Shown piece after piece: positions 10,901 to 23,405 of a stretch of DNA of 64,000 nucleotides (the first letter of the stretch is position 1; each line of letters opens with the position of its first letter). A model generated the notes under the pieces. It made no database searches. It was given only the letters and a program-made list of their open reading frames with translations, and had not been told where the DNA came from. The translations under genes and the position numbers were made by a program. The DNA is from Ditylenchus dipsaci (Eukaryota > Nematoda > Chromadorea > Rhabditida > Anguinidae), in assembly GCA_004194705.1 (NCBI GenBank), contig SADC01000053.1, positions 62,001 through 126,000 of the forward strand, given 5' to 3'.

Positions 10901-13695
10901 GGGCCGGTCAGTTAGCGACGGTGTCAGTTAGCGACGCTTTTTTCAACGATCAGTTAGCGACGGTTTTTTTTTGAAAATTTTCATACTTTTGTACATAAAG
11001 GTGAATTTTTATATGAATTTTTTTTCTGAGGTCACTTAGCAGCTAAAATTTAACGTGGAATCCGAACCACGAAACAGAATTTCAAAATAAGACTTGGTTG
11101 TTGAGATATGGCCTAAAGTTGGAAAGTCAAGATTTCAAATAATATGCATCCAACTTCAGGCCATATCTCAACAACCGAGTCTAATTTTGAAATTCTGTTT
11201 CGTGATTCGGATTCCTCGTTAAACTTTAGCTACTAAGTGATCTCAGAAAAATTTCCAAATTTCTTTTTCAAAAAAATTTCATATAAAAATTCACCTTTAT
11301 GTACAAAAGTATGAAAATTTTCAAAAAAAAACCGTCGCTAACTGATCGTTAAAAAAAGCGTCGCTAACTGACACCGTCGCTAACTGACCGTACACCTTCT
11401 TATAGATCTGTTAAAATCGGCGAGAAGTGATGGCTGGGAGCCGAGATAGAAACAAAAAGCGTTTAAAAAATTGACCCGTGACCCGCGGGAGTATGACTGG
11501 AGCTTGTGTAATATTTTAGCATTAATTATTATTTTCGCATTGAAAAGCAGTAATAATACAAAAAAAAACAAAAAGAAATTTCGCATTCATTGACACTTGG
11601 TCAATGAAAAAAAATTAACAGTGAAATACAGTGACTGAACAAAAACATTTCTCATGGCGCTGGCGGCAAAAATTTCGACTGGCGCTGGCGCCGGCGGCGA
11701 AAATTTGACTACATAGCGAAGGCGTCGGCGCTGGCGGCGATTTTGGCTGAGGTGCAACTATGTTCACGTCTTGTCCCATTACCAATTTAAAAGAAAAAAC
11801 ATATAAGCTTACGCCCGCCGCATTTAAAATTTGCAAACACAAAAGTTCAACTTACCGCCTTTTCCTCGCCCTTTTCCAAGATACGTCTAAACCACGGCCT
11901 CAACTTGTGAATATTATGACTCTCACCTGCAAACTAACCGGTCAACTAAACTTTAAAAATTGCAATTATTGCTTACAGTGGTTAAGCATATAGGTAAGTG
12001 GCCTTAGCAGAGCCGGGTACAACTCATTGCTGTCCAGGAAGTGCTCATTAAACCTCTGCAGTATACGGCTGAACCACAGCGGCTAAAAATAAAGAAATAA
12101 AAGTTGAAGAATTTTAGATGCAAAATAAAAAAAACCTCAGGAATGCTAGGCAGAGTGCTTAACAATGTATGTGATCTGAAAATAATAACGTATCACTTCT
12201 GCACCAATAGAGTAAAAAAAATTTCAGCTATTGCCATTTGCTCAAAAACTTGAAAATCAGTCACTTACAAGAAAATAGTTTTATGAGCTGGATCAAATTC
12301 TTGTGCGATGTCATCCAACTGCCTGAGAGCTGCCAAAGGTGGATCATCAAAATGTTTGATCTAAAATTACAGACTTTTTGAAAAAATTCATTAGACTATC
12401 TAATTTACTAAGGCTAGAAGTTGGACGGCCGGTCTAAATGCAACATAACAATTTCTGTATATTTCCACAACAAAGCTACCTTTGCTCCACATCCTTGCTG
12501 ACCACTTTTAGCAGAGAGCTTTTCAAATTAGGGCCTAGTTCATCATTCAGCATGTTCAGGGCCGCATCCAGCTGGTCAGTCACTATTTGATAGCTTTCCA
12601 AGTTGTTCTTGACGTCAATCAAACGTTTGCCACCTGGAAAAAATCGATTAAAGAATGACTTTTATGGTATGAAAATGCCTCTAACCAGCATATATCCAGC
12701 AAGTAAGAACCCCCAACGAGAAAACATCTGCAGCAGTGCTGACTGTATGGTTGCTTGAATCCAAATATTCAGGTGCCAAGAAGTCTAAGTCGGGCTGTAA
12801 GGCTGCAGGCAGCTTTTTTGTCCATGGAAAACAAGGATAGGAGTTCTAAATGAGGATAGGATAAGGATAGGAGTTCTGTAATGGAGATAAAGAAAAACAT
12901 TTTCTCGGCTCTAAAAACTTACTCCGCTTTTGCCGGCACCCACAGAGAAAGCAAAATTGCCAATTTTCCACATGCATTGTGCCGTGATGAAGACAGCAGC
13001 GGGGGTGAGGTTGCCTAAAAAACACTTTTTTGGTGTTTACGACCCTAAAATGTTCACGACGTACCATGGAGGATTTTGGCACTGTTATGCAGGTAAGACA
13101 GACCTTCGATCAGCTGAATAAAAATTTAAATAGAGTCGAGAGGAATTCTGATGAACCTGTAAGACACCCAGTTTCATCTCAAGTTTGTCAAGTGTCTGGT
13201 CGTCTTCTCCCAGTAGCTTGTCTAAAAAATGCATGATGGCTACTTGCATGGAGGTTTCTAACTACCTAAAGTGCTCTGGATGGGCTCACATGCAAAGGAA
13301 ATCATTTCTCTAAAGTAATTTATGATAGTGATAAAATCAAATCAAATAATAAGCACTTGTTTTCTGCCAGGGGGTGAAGAGTCCGGAGGATTCGGGGATG
13401 TGCCAACTGGGTCAGCTGACTAACATCAAAACTATAATTGATAATAAAATTACTTGTAAACAGATGCACCAAAAACTAACCGCAGAAGATCAATTAGCCC
13501 AAGTCTGTTGATTCTGCCCAACCTGGCTGGTGCTTTAATATTGCTGGACTTTTCAAAAATGAGTATAGATGCCTCCTGATTAGATCTAATATTGATTGAA
13601 AAATGAGCCTAAACAGTTTGTACCTTGTCTCCAATAGTGGTAAAACCTGTGAAATGCCTCCAATGAATGGCTGCTTGACCGGCTGGATTTAGATT
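7906..13695 (-). CDS. SCYL2: SCYL2 (CVAK104)-like pseudokinase, 5' end missing
   Basis: Minus-strand exons: 13624-13695, 13481-13575, 13357-13419, 13266-13309, 13157-13221, 13065-13113, 12923-13014, 12686-12845, 12480-12633, 12409-12433, 12269-12360, 12136-12175, 11977-12082, 11856-11926, 9657-9779, 9493-9609, 9148-9256, 8476-8556, 8342-8423, 8199-8276 and 7906-8146. They give 652 in-phase residues. In order, I see a kinase-like fold (QLTQLAHPRILRTLHPL, LIEGLSYLHNSAKILHG, FLAPEYLDSS, ADVFSLGVLTCWIYAG), then a HEAT-like helical region, then a Ser/Arg-rich tail. HRD is replaced by HGN and DFG by GNF, so it is a pseudokinase, as known for SCYL2. SCYL2 proteins bind clathrin and act in endosome-Golgi traffic. 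One intron (9780-11855) holds three nested elements. The start codon is not in these exons. Confidence 0.9.
9305..9438. repeat. Palindromic element in a SCYL2 intron
   Basis: A near-perfect hairpin: arms start AGCACCCCACTCGAGTAAAG and meet at an AT-rich centre near 9370. An ACAGGGGGGACCAAGCTG motif links it to the repeats at 1985-2222 and 52454-53307. It lies within the intron 9257-9492. Confidence 0.65.
10584..11504. mobile_element. Middle-layer inverted-repeat element
   Basis: The ends AGCTCCAGTCATACTCCCGC (10584) and its inverse (up to 11504) are matched, followed inside by repeated GACCCGTG/CACGGGTC motifs. No clear target duplication was found. Its interior is split by the Mutator-type element at 10900-11396. 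Confidence 0.7.
10900..11396. mobile_element. Mutator-type MITE, inner layer of the nest
   Basis: This 497-bp near-complete palindrome is flanked by identical 9-bp duplications, TTCTTATAG at 10891-10899 and 11397-11405. Its ends carry three spaced copies of GTCAGTTAGCGACG. The 9-bp duplication and tandem subrepeats in the ends fit Mutator-like elements. Confidence 0.85.
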
Positions 13696-14039
13696 CTGAA
13701 AAAAGCAAAAAATATTTCTTTGATCTTAGAAAACTTGTTCTCATTTATGAGCTGGAGTGTGATACATAGCCTGATACAAAGGCAATCTTTTTTCCTGCAA
13801 GTTTTAGAATTTTATTTTGGCAGAGCTTGGAATTGTCTAGGAATGTTCAGTTTCGATTTCACACACCTTCAGTCGATCAGTGCTTCCATAAATCAGAAGC
13901 AGAAAGAGGCAAAAATAAAATTAAGGCACACTTGAAATCCGAAAGTTATAAGCTTCAGCGTTTTAGCTTTCAAGTTTCAAAGCTCTAAGTTTTTGAATTT
14001 CTGATTCTGATCTTCTGAATATTACTTAGTGGATTTGAT

Positions 14040-14340
14040 ACAATCGCCGCTCGATACAACAGCGAAGTCGTATGCTGTACGGCCCGCGTTTCAGACACGG
14101 AAACACACAGACACAAAACAAAAACTTCGAAATTTTCTTTGTCGTATATTATATGGAGCGCGAGTTTGTTGGTAGGGATCGTGATCAGCCGTATGTTATA
14201 TCGAGCATATGCTGCATCGAGCGCCAGGTGTCCTTTATTTCAATCCAACCGACGAAATATTTTCCAACCGTATATTATACTGAACCGTATGTTGTATCGA
14301 TCGGCCACTATACTGAGGATCTCAGTCTGAGATATTAAAA
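14040..14340. repeat. Repeat with TATGTTATATCGAGC motifs, upstream of SCYL2 exons
   Basis: Contains several related motifs (GATACAACAGCG, GTATGTTATATCGAGC, GTATGTTGTATCGATCGG). It separates the first firm SCYL2 exon from the candidate exon at 14501-14854. Boundaries are approximate and no target duplication was identified. Confidence 0.35.
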
Positions 14341-14500
14341 AAAAAGACGAGTTCAGGCAATTTACCGCTACATTACCCAACTCATGCCAAAACGTAAACA
14401 ATTACACTTTGTAGACCCTAGGCGGAAAAAATTGGAGAGAGGCGTCACTGTTCATGAACCCTAAACTTTTAGCCCGACCTGCGACATCTTGGCCCCGCCG

Positions 14501-14854
14501 TTAGGCGAATTTGAAATGGTAGGGACAGTGCTCATTTAAGAAATAGTTGACCTTGTAGGAATTGTCCAATGGAGTGACTGTTGGCACTGTTGATGGCGAA
14601 CATGTCATAGGTCTGTTAGGTAACAGCAGACTGGCAGTGCCGGACGATGAGGTGCTGCCTCGAGAGCTTCTGGGTGCAGTCCCCGGCTGAGGCACAGTGT
14701 TCCTGTTGGACTGGATGGGTTGAGAGTTCTGTCTCCTGCCGGCCATCATAAGCTCTTGGTTACGTGCTGGAGACATAGATGGGGTCTGGAGTAAACTACA
14801 ACTCCCTCCATCAACTCTTGGCTTCACGTGCATCAAAAAGTGTTGGGCCAGGAT
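14501..14854 (-). CDS. Ser/Pro-rich exon, probably an upstream part of the SCYL2-like gene
   Basis: A minus-strand frame opens at an ATTGACAG acceptor (14854) and reads on to a stop at 14501. It is rich in Ser, Pro, Thr and Arg. Near its end, TPLDNSYKVNYFLN resembles in position the segment that precedes the glycine loop in SCYL2 proteins, so it may join to the exon at 13695. The exact donor is unclear: GTCAAC after the Lys codon would keep phase but drops that segment. It could instead be the last exon of a separate gene. Confidence 0.45.
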   Translation of the reverse strand: MLAQHFLMHVKPRVDGGSCSLLQTPSMSPARNQELMMAGRRQNSQPIQSNRNTVPQPGTAPRSSRGSTSSSGTASLLLPNRPMTCSPSTVPTVTPLDNSYKVNYFLNEHCPYHFKFA

Positions 14855-15055
14855 CTGTCAATTGAACGGTATAGACATTGTATAAAAATAAAACAATCGA
14901 ATACTTTCATAGTTGCAAAAAAATATTAAAATGCAGCATTTTATTTCATGGCTTCAAAAATAAGTTTTTTCTCAAAAAAAAATCTAAATTAAAAAACAAT
15001 GTATACCAGAGTGTAGCTGTGGAAATTAGCTGTTAAGCAAGCTATGTACTGGCCT

Positions 15056-15223
15056 ACCCTATTTTCTCTATAAAACGCCCCTTCTTTCATAAACGTCCCC
15101 CCTTCAATAAACGCCCCCTGTTGGACTAGGTTTTCAGAGTTAAGGACATTTTCGATTGACATTTTCAGAATTTTTTAGGAGTTAAACAATAAACGCCCCG
15201 GGAATTTAATAGAGAAAATACGG
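15056..15223. mobile_element. MITE with CCTATTTTCTCTATAAAACG ends
   Basis: A short TA-flanked element with inverted ends; the right end reads AGAGAAAATACGG followed by TA. Inside, ATAAACG(C/T)CCCC is repeated on both strands. The ends match the CCGTATTTTCTCTAAT family but the interior differs. Confidence 0.55.
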
Positions 15224-18159
15224 TAATCAGCTTCAAAAAGTTGTAAAAAAGCTTTTTTTGTGTCTGTTTTTATTTCATTCGAATTTGAGCCAGAAAGCTT
15301 GAGCGGATTCACTTTTTTTTTACTTTTTTACTTCAATTTTTGAAACAACATTTACTTAACCAATAGATCATCTGGCAACCCTCAAGCTTAGCTACAAAAT
15401 GGCAATAACAAAAAGAATTTTGAAATTTCGAAATAAGCTATGGCCATTCGTGAGTGACAAATGATTTAGCATCCAAAAGCCACATTTCAATTGTGTTTGA
15501 GGCTTTAAAAAACTGGGATCCAAGGCTACACACAAATATAAAAATAAAAAAAAATCATACAGAAAGCTTAAGAAATTCTTGAGAGAAACCCATTTTTTAA
15601 AATAATTAACTTGAAGAGGTAAATGACATACAATCTATTTCTATTTATTTGTTACAAAATACATTTTTTAAAAATAAAAACAATTAAAAAAACGTGAAAA
15701 GTTTTGTTTACTGGGAAACTAATTAAAACAAGAAAAAGCACACCTAAAAGAGGTATTAACAGCAAAAGAATCTTGAAAAGGGTTTCAATAATCTAGGCTT
15801 CGCTTAGTACATTTTCAAAAACAGTATTGCAGCACCTGGATTTTTAGCCACACATATGTCAGAGTGCATTGACGCTAAAAAGCGGAGTTGCCTGACTCGA
15901 ACAAAATTTCTTCACAACAAATTTTATGAAAACTAGTACAACATGGGTGTGAGAAAGAAAGAAGGCAGGCTTTTTAACCTCTTCACCTAATAACCGCTCA
16001 TAAATCTCCTAAACCAGGAATAGGAGTAACTAATACAAATTTAAGCTCATTGATATTTAGATAAATTTGGATGCTTGCCCGAAATGTGACAGTAATAGAA
16101 TATTTTTTGGAATTTTGGTAAGTTGTTAAGAGGTGGGAATTTAGATTATTTGGCGGAAATGTGGAGCAACGTCGAAGTACATTTATAAGTGTATTTAAAG
16201 GTACTTGTATAAATTCGCGGGAATTTAAAAAACACTGGAAAAGACGCCCATAGTCGCCTAAAATACCTATTTTAAGACATTAAAAATCACTTATTGTGTT
16301 TTATTAATCTAGCATTCGCAAACTCCTCCCTTGATAAAAATTTCGTTTATAAATCTTGATTTTCCACAATAGCAGAGCGCTATTTATAGTTTTCCAAAAT
16401 CAAAAAATTAAAAAAAGTTTTAGATACTTGCGAGGTGTGAATAAAGTCTCAAAAAGAAACTTTATTTTTAGGGGGCCCCTGCTTCAAAAGCACGATTTTA
16501 CTAAAGTAACTGACTACTTGTATATCCTAAATAAACCAGAAAGTTGCACATTTTGACACAGAAGTTTGAGTCCGTCCTAATCTGCGCCTAAGGCTTTGCC
16601 TGAGCAAAAAAATTTAATTTTAGTATGGGGCCGCCCGAAGTAAACAAGCACCGTAAAAAAGATAGGCCCCCTAGTAAAAATTCCCTTCTAAAAAACAAGC
16701 CATATTAAAGTTGCACTTTAGTCTCGCTAGTTCAAATATCAAAGGTGAAGCTCTATTTTTGTCAACCTCATTTTCGTCACCAACCCAATCTACTAATACA
16801 AATCACCATACAATAAAAAAACATAAGTCAATTAAAACAAAGAAAAGCTAGACAAAAGCAACAAACAAATTGGACTGTTGGTGTGTGCAAAGTGCACTTC
16901 TCAACATCATGTTCCAACAAGCAGGCAGTGCATGTTTTTAAATTTTACTACTGCTAATAGTGGGTGGTGGCTGCGTAAAACTTTACACACGCAATGTCCC
17001 CCCTCTGTCCCACCAGAAGTCTTAAAATAATATGTTAGTATTGGCTTAATTGACTTGCCAGACCGGGTGGCAGGGGGATAATGGGTGGTGCTGTGTGGAG
17101 AGCTATAGCAAAGTTGCAATAGGGGGGGGGGGTAGGCTGGGTAATTTGCCATGCAGTTAGTCAGTCGATGAATCTGTTTGTTCTTTGGAGGGCCGGAAGC
17201 GGGCAATCATCAAGCAATACCCCCCCCCCCCTTGTTTTCGCCCAGATGCACGTCAACAATGGACAGGGGGGACACTCACTCACTCATAAATAACAACTGG
17301 GTGGTAGTTGGGTTTATGTAAATCGAGAAGTAATTATGCTTTTCGCCTAGTTAATATTATATTGAGCACAAGCTTGGATACAAAAAACAAAATATACATG
17401 CACATGTTTTTTACTGGTTATTACTACTAGTGCTGCTGCTAATTGGGTAATAACACACTTTGGTGGAGCAATTAAAAGGTTGTTGTTGTTTTGCGAGATT
17501 TCTTTGAAAATAAATGTTTTAGAATAGATTTACATGCTCTACCTGCAATAAATTAGTGGGTTTGACTCGTCTATTTATAAACCAATTTTTGGCGCTGGTG
17601 TCATATAACACGCCTCTATTTAAAAACTTTTTTCGTGATTTAGGGGGTGTAGGCGTTATTTTGAACTATCTTGAATTGAGTAACCCCAAAAACGCCTGAG
17701 TCTGCAGCGCGCTTACTCGGAACGACTTAAAATGCGTGCTCATTTCGGGAACATGCGCTCATTTCGTAGATTTTCGCCTGACGGTGCAAAATACCGCCCA
17801 CGTCCAATCAACCAAAACCGAGCACCCCCGAGCACCCCTGTTTTTCTTGAGCCCATAGACTTGACACTGGAAAACATTTGGGTTGAGTGGGACGGAACTA
17901 GTCTAGTCCTGTGATCATCTCTAAAAAAGTAAATCCTGTTATACGGCAGAGATGAAATGAAAAAGCGTACGGCAGAGCCATTCAAAATGGACGGCCATTC
18001 GCCCAACCTGATTTTCAACGCTAACTAATTTCGGAAAAACACAGTTCTAGAGTTATGACTCATAATTCCGACCTCGATTCTAAGAGGGCAAAGTGAATCA
18101 GCGTCAAGAAAACATATGTCAAGAAAATATATACATATAAACATATGGTCGGCCATAAT

Positions 18160-18388
18160 CAAAGTTGCACGGGCGCCGGCTTTTTTTGTTATTTTATAAA
18201 AAATACTCTTAGCAGCTATGGTAATAGCGAGTATGACCAGTAACTTTATTCAATCTCAAAGTAAGTCATTGGCAGTCTCAAAAAAAAAGTTATCGGCAAC
18301 GCTGGCACCCGAAAATTGTCAGGTCGACTCAAACATTGTCAGATCAGCGCCTGTTTTGACTAGCAGCGCCGGCACTCGTGCAACTAAG
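18160..18388. mobile_element. hAT-type MITE related to the element at 10165
   Basis: The ends CAAAGTTGCACG and CGTGCAACTAAG resemble the CATAGTTGCACC ends of the element at 10165-11762. Both have GGCGCCGGC-type GC-rich sequence next to the end. Flanking 8-mers GCCATAAT (18152-18159) and ACCATAAT (18389-18396) match at seven of eight positions, as expected of an older hAT target duplication. Confidence 0.7.
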
Positions 18389-21041
18389 ACCATAATGTAG
18401 AATCCGGGAATGAAAAAGTTTGACGTTTTTAACTATAATTCGAATACACGCTTCATAAAACTTTTATAATTTTCATATTCAGTATCTCTTTTAACTTTCT
18501 TCGGATGGACAAAACACACAAACAACAAACAGGTGAATCAGGCCTGAAAAAATCTAGTTAGCGTATCCAAACCAGCCACAATATCATTTACCGAATGTCT
18601 ATTTATCAAAACTTTGAAAGAAAAACACAAAAATAAAACTCGAATAAATCCATTAGGGCAGAAACCTTGCAGCAACAGTTCAAACAGCAAGCAAGCTAAC
18701 CACCTTCCTGACTCATCCACACTTCTCCATCCAGCCTCACAACAACCGCAAAAATGCTTTCAAAGCGAAGCGAAAAAAACATTTTTCTCAACTTTTCTAA
18801 TTGAAAAACTCCATTTCTCGGCTTAATGACTCCAAATATATATGGAGAGGGTAGGGCAAGCAATATAGCCAGGGAAGCACAAGCCAGCAGTGTCCATAAT
18901 AACAGCCACACACCAAATGCGTCAATTCCGCCCAAGATGTGCTCTCTCAATTAAAGTTTCACACCAGCAGCGGCAGCCCTAATTTCCGGGGGTGTTCAGT
19001 CAACCCTCACTCCTCTTTTGACTCACTACCATTGTTTTTGCTAGGGAACACGAGAACAGCCATTTTTACTAGGCAAAAGTTGAGCCACTAACAACCTGCA
19101 TGGGAACACAACAACCACAATAATAATTAAAAGCAACTTAATACCACTCCTAGGCACAGAGGTAATGGGGCTGCGCCAATGCTGGCTAAACCTAACGACA
19201 CACCCTGTGTGTATGCCCCCCCCTCTCCCTAGGAGGCACTGATGTGCATTTAGATATGAGCTATTCTAGGAAGTGGCTAATGAGGAGTGTCTGAGATCAC
19301 AGATGAATTGTGGTTGCACATTACCTCAATGCAGAGAACATTTATAAGTTTTTATAGCTAGGTGTGCTTGGATGATTTTGTAGCTACACTCAATAAGGCA
19401 GTCAAGGGATTGGCGAGAAGCTGTCTCTATTGGGAGCTGGTGGAAAATTCTGGAACACCTACCTTAGAGATCCGCCTTGGTTCCCCAAGCAATTTTTTCT
19501 CAAAAATTTTTTATTTTACCTTTATTTTGAATTTTAATTGTTTTTTATTTTAACTTTACAATGCAATCTTATTAAAAAAGCAGTCAAAGCTAAAAAGCGA
19601 AAATAGATTCTTTGAAAAAAATCAACTAGACTAAAGAAGACTGCTGTGGAGGGTGTTCCAAAATCCATTAAGGTGGGTGTTCCAGATTTAGCCGAGCTAG
19701 CTTTATTCAGAGCGTCATTTTCGACTGTACCAGTTTCTTTGGCCGATATTGTCAGGCTGAGTTGGCTGGCCCGGCTTGATTCAGGCCTGGCCTTGGCCGA
19801 GCCAAAATTAAAAAATGCCAGCCGAGCTGCTAAAACTTGGGCCCATGTGCATGTCTGGTTAGTACCTACAAAAGCTTCCAAAAACATAGTAACTATTTCA
19901 ATCAGTTCCTATTTTGGCATATCTGACCCATTTGTATGGGTAGGTATGTTTTCTGAGCTGGAATTTTCGTTTCGGAAAATTGGTGGTACTGTATTTCACA
20001 AGAAATTCTGTTGTTCATAAAATATAAGGGAAATTTTGTAACATTAAGTCTTTTGTTAGGCCACTATTACTTGGTTATTGTCATGATTGGAAAACTTTAC
20101 CAGCCACTCAGAAAGTACACAAAAATTCAAGTGACTTTCTGTAAATACATAAAAAAAGCAATCAAATACTTACATAGAATGCTTAGTTTTTTCAAAAAAA
20201 TTTAAAATCCCATGAATATCCAAAAAAAGTATTGAAAGTGAAACGAATAAAAATTGAAAGCCAAAAAGTGGAAACCAGTCAAATGCGAAATTTAGTATAC
20301 CAACAAGTCCACCTTTAATTAATTTAGCCAGGCAGGTATTGATTTGCGTGAACAAAACTAGACATAGGCGTCAACAAGCGCCCACTCATTTTTTCTAAAC
20401 CCAAATCCGTTCAGTCAACCATGTAAATTGAGGAATCAAGACCCAATTGATAGTATCTTCAACAAAAAAACACAAAAAAGAAGAAAAAGCCACGAACCAA
20501 CAACCCCTTACCAATAAATAATAAATTTTGAGAAATGGGGAAGAAAAAAGCCAACAAAATTTTTTTATCGTCCCCACAGGGCACAACAAAGCCTTATTTC
20601 ATTAATTCAACTAAGGGGGGGGGGCTAGTGGTGGGGGTAAGTAACACAAAAGTGTCATCCCTTGCTGGCTCAATTATCACTGGCACGAGCCTGGCTGGTT
20701 GATGCCTTCTTCTAGGTGCAGCCTCCACCCTCCCCCCTCTTTTTATCCAGCTATTTATGCTGGTGGATAATGAAGAAGGAAAAGAGACAGAAGAGTAAAT
20801 TGAATAAAAGGCTAGGAGAAAGCGATACTCCTGCCTCAAATTATACCCTAGAACAGCGTAGAAACATCCCACCAATCGATGGTTTTAGCCACTCATTAGC
20901 CAGCGGCAAATTATGCAGGAAATGACTAGATTGCAGGAGTCCATGTTTGTATCCCTCTAAAAATGCCTGCTTTTTAGACTTTTTGTTACAAATTGTTGGA
21001 TAAGCAACACCAATCACCTATAAAAGCAATATAATTTGTTT

Positions 21042-21277
21042 TTGTATTTTCTCTAATTATAGACCCGGATCTATATTTTTCAACCCTCAAAAACCGGAAA
21101 ATTTTGACGTCGATCTCAAGATTGGTGGTTGCTCAACCAAAATCTAAAAAGCGGAGTCGGCAGAGCTCGTGTGAGTTAAGAAAACACAAAAAACGGATTT
21201 GCAAAATATTTTACCTGCTGCGAGATACAGACCCTCAAAGTCGAGGGGGGGGGTCTATAATTAGGAAAAATAAGGTA
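21042..21277. mobile_element. MITE of the CCGTATTTTCTCTAAT family
   Basis: The left end reads GTATTTTCTCTAATTATAGA and the right end is its inverse. The interior matches the copy at 323-567. It directly abuts the CAGTCGA element at 21280. Confidence 0.6.
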
Positions 21278-21279
21278 TA

Positions 21280-21417
21280 CAGTCGACCCTCGATTTAACG
21301 GCACCCCTAGGGACCGGGTCCGGGGTGCCGTTCAATCGAGGGTTCACTTTGACTAAATCTTAGTCAATGCTGACCAAATCGGTCTATTTTTGGTGCCGTT
21401 AAATCGAGGGTTGACTG
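21280..21417. mobile_element. TA-flanked CAGTCGA-type MITE
   Basis: A 138-bp element with ends CAGTCGACCCTCGATTTAAC and its inverse, and TA on both sides (21278-21279 and 21418-21419). Inside is a GGGACCGGG block followed by another copy of the TTCAATCGAGGG cassette. The ends and TA flanks fit a Tc1/mariner-mobilised MITE. Confidence 0.75.
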
Positions 21418-21809
21418 TATTAATATAGCAACGATGTTGAATTTGAAACTAGCAAAAGCAGTCAACTTTTAAGCTTTTTTCGTTACAACTAAAAAATTGA
21501 ATTTTTTCAACTGCTACACGATTTGATACACCGGTTTGATACTTTGAGGATTAAATACACATGATCAGTTTTTTCATTGGTGCATAAATAACAAATGGTA
21601 AAATTTCTGCCATCATAGTTATATTTTCTGTAAAAAATGTTTGGTTTTTGTAGTGGAAATTGTAGTTTAAGCCCGTCCTAACGAGTGCTGGTTATCTGCT
21701 TAAACTAAGTTTGAATGCTTGTCAATTTTTCAGCCTAATGTGGTAACTTTTAATTTTTTTAAATTAGGCAAATATTTGATTTTAAAAAAATTAGCATAAA
21801 GAGCTGGTT

Positions 21810-22100
21810 TTAGTTTGAATTATTCTGATTGTTACATAAAACAGAAAAAAAATCATAGCATTTCTGTATGAAAATCAGTTTTAGTATGCTAAAATATTTG
21901 ATCAATGCAATAGTTGCAGCTGTAGTAGCGAAACTCCATATAATTCCTCTGTTCTGTAAAAGGATTTTCAATGACTTTCCGGTAGCTGGGAGGGAAAATA
22001 ATTTTTCACCTCTGTTTAGTGAAATCCCATAGAGCGCATTAAGCAAGGCTTTGTCCTCAGGGATAGTCACTAACAGGTTTGCGAACTGTCCCCTCCTCAT
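21810..22100 (-). CDS. Open frame of 96 codons, uncertain
   Basis: It starts at an ATG at 22100 and begins MRRGQFANLLVTIPEDKALL, which reads like a normal protein, but the later half is hydrophobic and AT-driven. No homologue is recognised. A splice site may lie within it. It is kept only because its first 40 codons look protein-like. Confidence 0.2.
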   Translation of the reverse strand: MRRGQFANLLVTIPEDKALLNALYGISLNRGEKLFSLPATGKSLKILLQNRGIIWSFATTAATIALIKYFSILKLIFIQKCYDFFSVLCNNQNNSN

Positions 22101-22604
22101 GGTTCAAAATATTTTGGTTGATGGTGTGAATTCAGTGTTTGAGTAGCAAGCCGAATTTTGTGTGGTGTGCATCTAGTTATTCTATCCAACTATGCCAATG
22201 AAAATTATGTTGAGTGTGTTGACTGTAGCTATACTCTTGAAGTGGACTGAGAGTGCAGCCTTGAATACCTCAATAACTCTAAGTCAACTAGAGAATTCAG
22301 ACTCTTTTGCCACTGTCTCGGGTAAATTCGGCTAATTTTCGTGTTTATTTAGGGAGTGTTGTACAAAAGTCTTATGTTTTTATACCTAAACAGTAAAAAT
22401 CTTAAATTTTCACTGCTTCAAGTAAAATATGAATATGAAATGGTTTAGTATAAGTCACAGGCATAATAAAATATTAGAAAAATTACAAACAAAAATTGAA
22501 AGTTGAGAAAAAATAATTAGAAAACCGAAAAAACCCATTAGTGTCCAATGTTTTGTCTCGACAAGAAAAATGTCTATTTCGCCTTTCGACGTGTTTGACA
22601 CGCC

Positions 22605-22830
22605 GTGCCCTCTCTCTAATAACTCCCCCTATATGGATCTCATATCTCAGCCTAGAGAAAATATTTCGCAAATCTGTTTTTTTGCGATTTCTCAATTACC
22701 ACGAGTTTTCGAGATTCTACTTTTCCGATTTTGGTTGAGCACCCGAAAATTTCAAAATCGACCTTAAACTTTTCCCACTTTTTTGAGGTTCAACAGTAGC
22801 TCCCCGTGGGACTTAATACAGAAAATACGG
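22605..22830. mobile_element. Reversed MITE copy of the CCGTATTTTCTCTAAT family
   Basis: The right end reads CAGAAAATACGGTA. The interior matches the reverse complement of 323-567, for example ATCTCAGCCTAGAGAAAATA. The left end is diverged. Confidence 0.5.
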
Positions 22831-23405
22831 TATCAGTATCTTTAGTATAAAAGTAACGTGTGATCAGATCACTCTTGTGCCGAATAAGAAATCTAAGAAA
22901 GATACTTGGGTATCTAAGAAAAGCCTAGCTCTTTTATCAGCTTCATGCCGCCAAACTCTTCAAATCTCAACACAATTAAAACTGCAACGAGACATATCAA
23001 AACGAAACATAGCAGGTGAATAGTGGAGACAGCCGATTTTGGAATTTTCAGCATAAAATTACAGCTTTTTCGAATTTCAAACTCTGATTGGGTACTCCAT
23101 ATAAAACGCCTCAATTCACTTTTTTATTTCTGAGTTTATGGGGGAGGGGGGGGGGTTTGAAGGATTAGGCATGGAGCTGGCGAAAGAGATGCGGGGGGGG
23201 GGGACAACGGGATGGAATCTTTGGACCCAACGAAGGACGGAAACGGGATTTTGAGTTCGAAAAATGGGATCACGTCCGAAAAATTGAGTTGGTCTTAATT
23301 CCTTTATATGACGGTATAAATAGCTCTAGCGCTTCAATACGCTTGTCTAAAAAATCTCTTTATCGAAGTTTTCTCACAGGTATCGAAGCAGCATAAATGA
23401 AATAC

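Larger units (their letters stand above)
10165..11762. mobile_element. hAT-type non-autonomous element, outer layer of a triple nest
   Basis: The ends form a perfect 12-bp inverted repeat, CATAGTTGCACC, flanked by identical 8-bp duplications TTCACGTC at 10157-10164 and 11763-11770. The subterminal parts are unusually GC-rich, with repeated GGCGCCGGCGCTG-like motifs. A small relative is at 18160-18388. It interrupts the SCYL2 intron 9780-11855 and itself contains the element at 10584-11504. Confidence 0.85.

Noticed and set aside
16907..17206. A 99-codon minus-strand frame rich in Pro, His and Tyr.
   Set aside because: Low-complexity reading through G-runs; no homologue, no signals.
19646..20020. 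A 124-codon plus-strand frame.
   Set aside because: It overlaps a weak inverted repeat (GGAACACC...GGTGTTCC) and lacks splice or start support.
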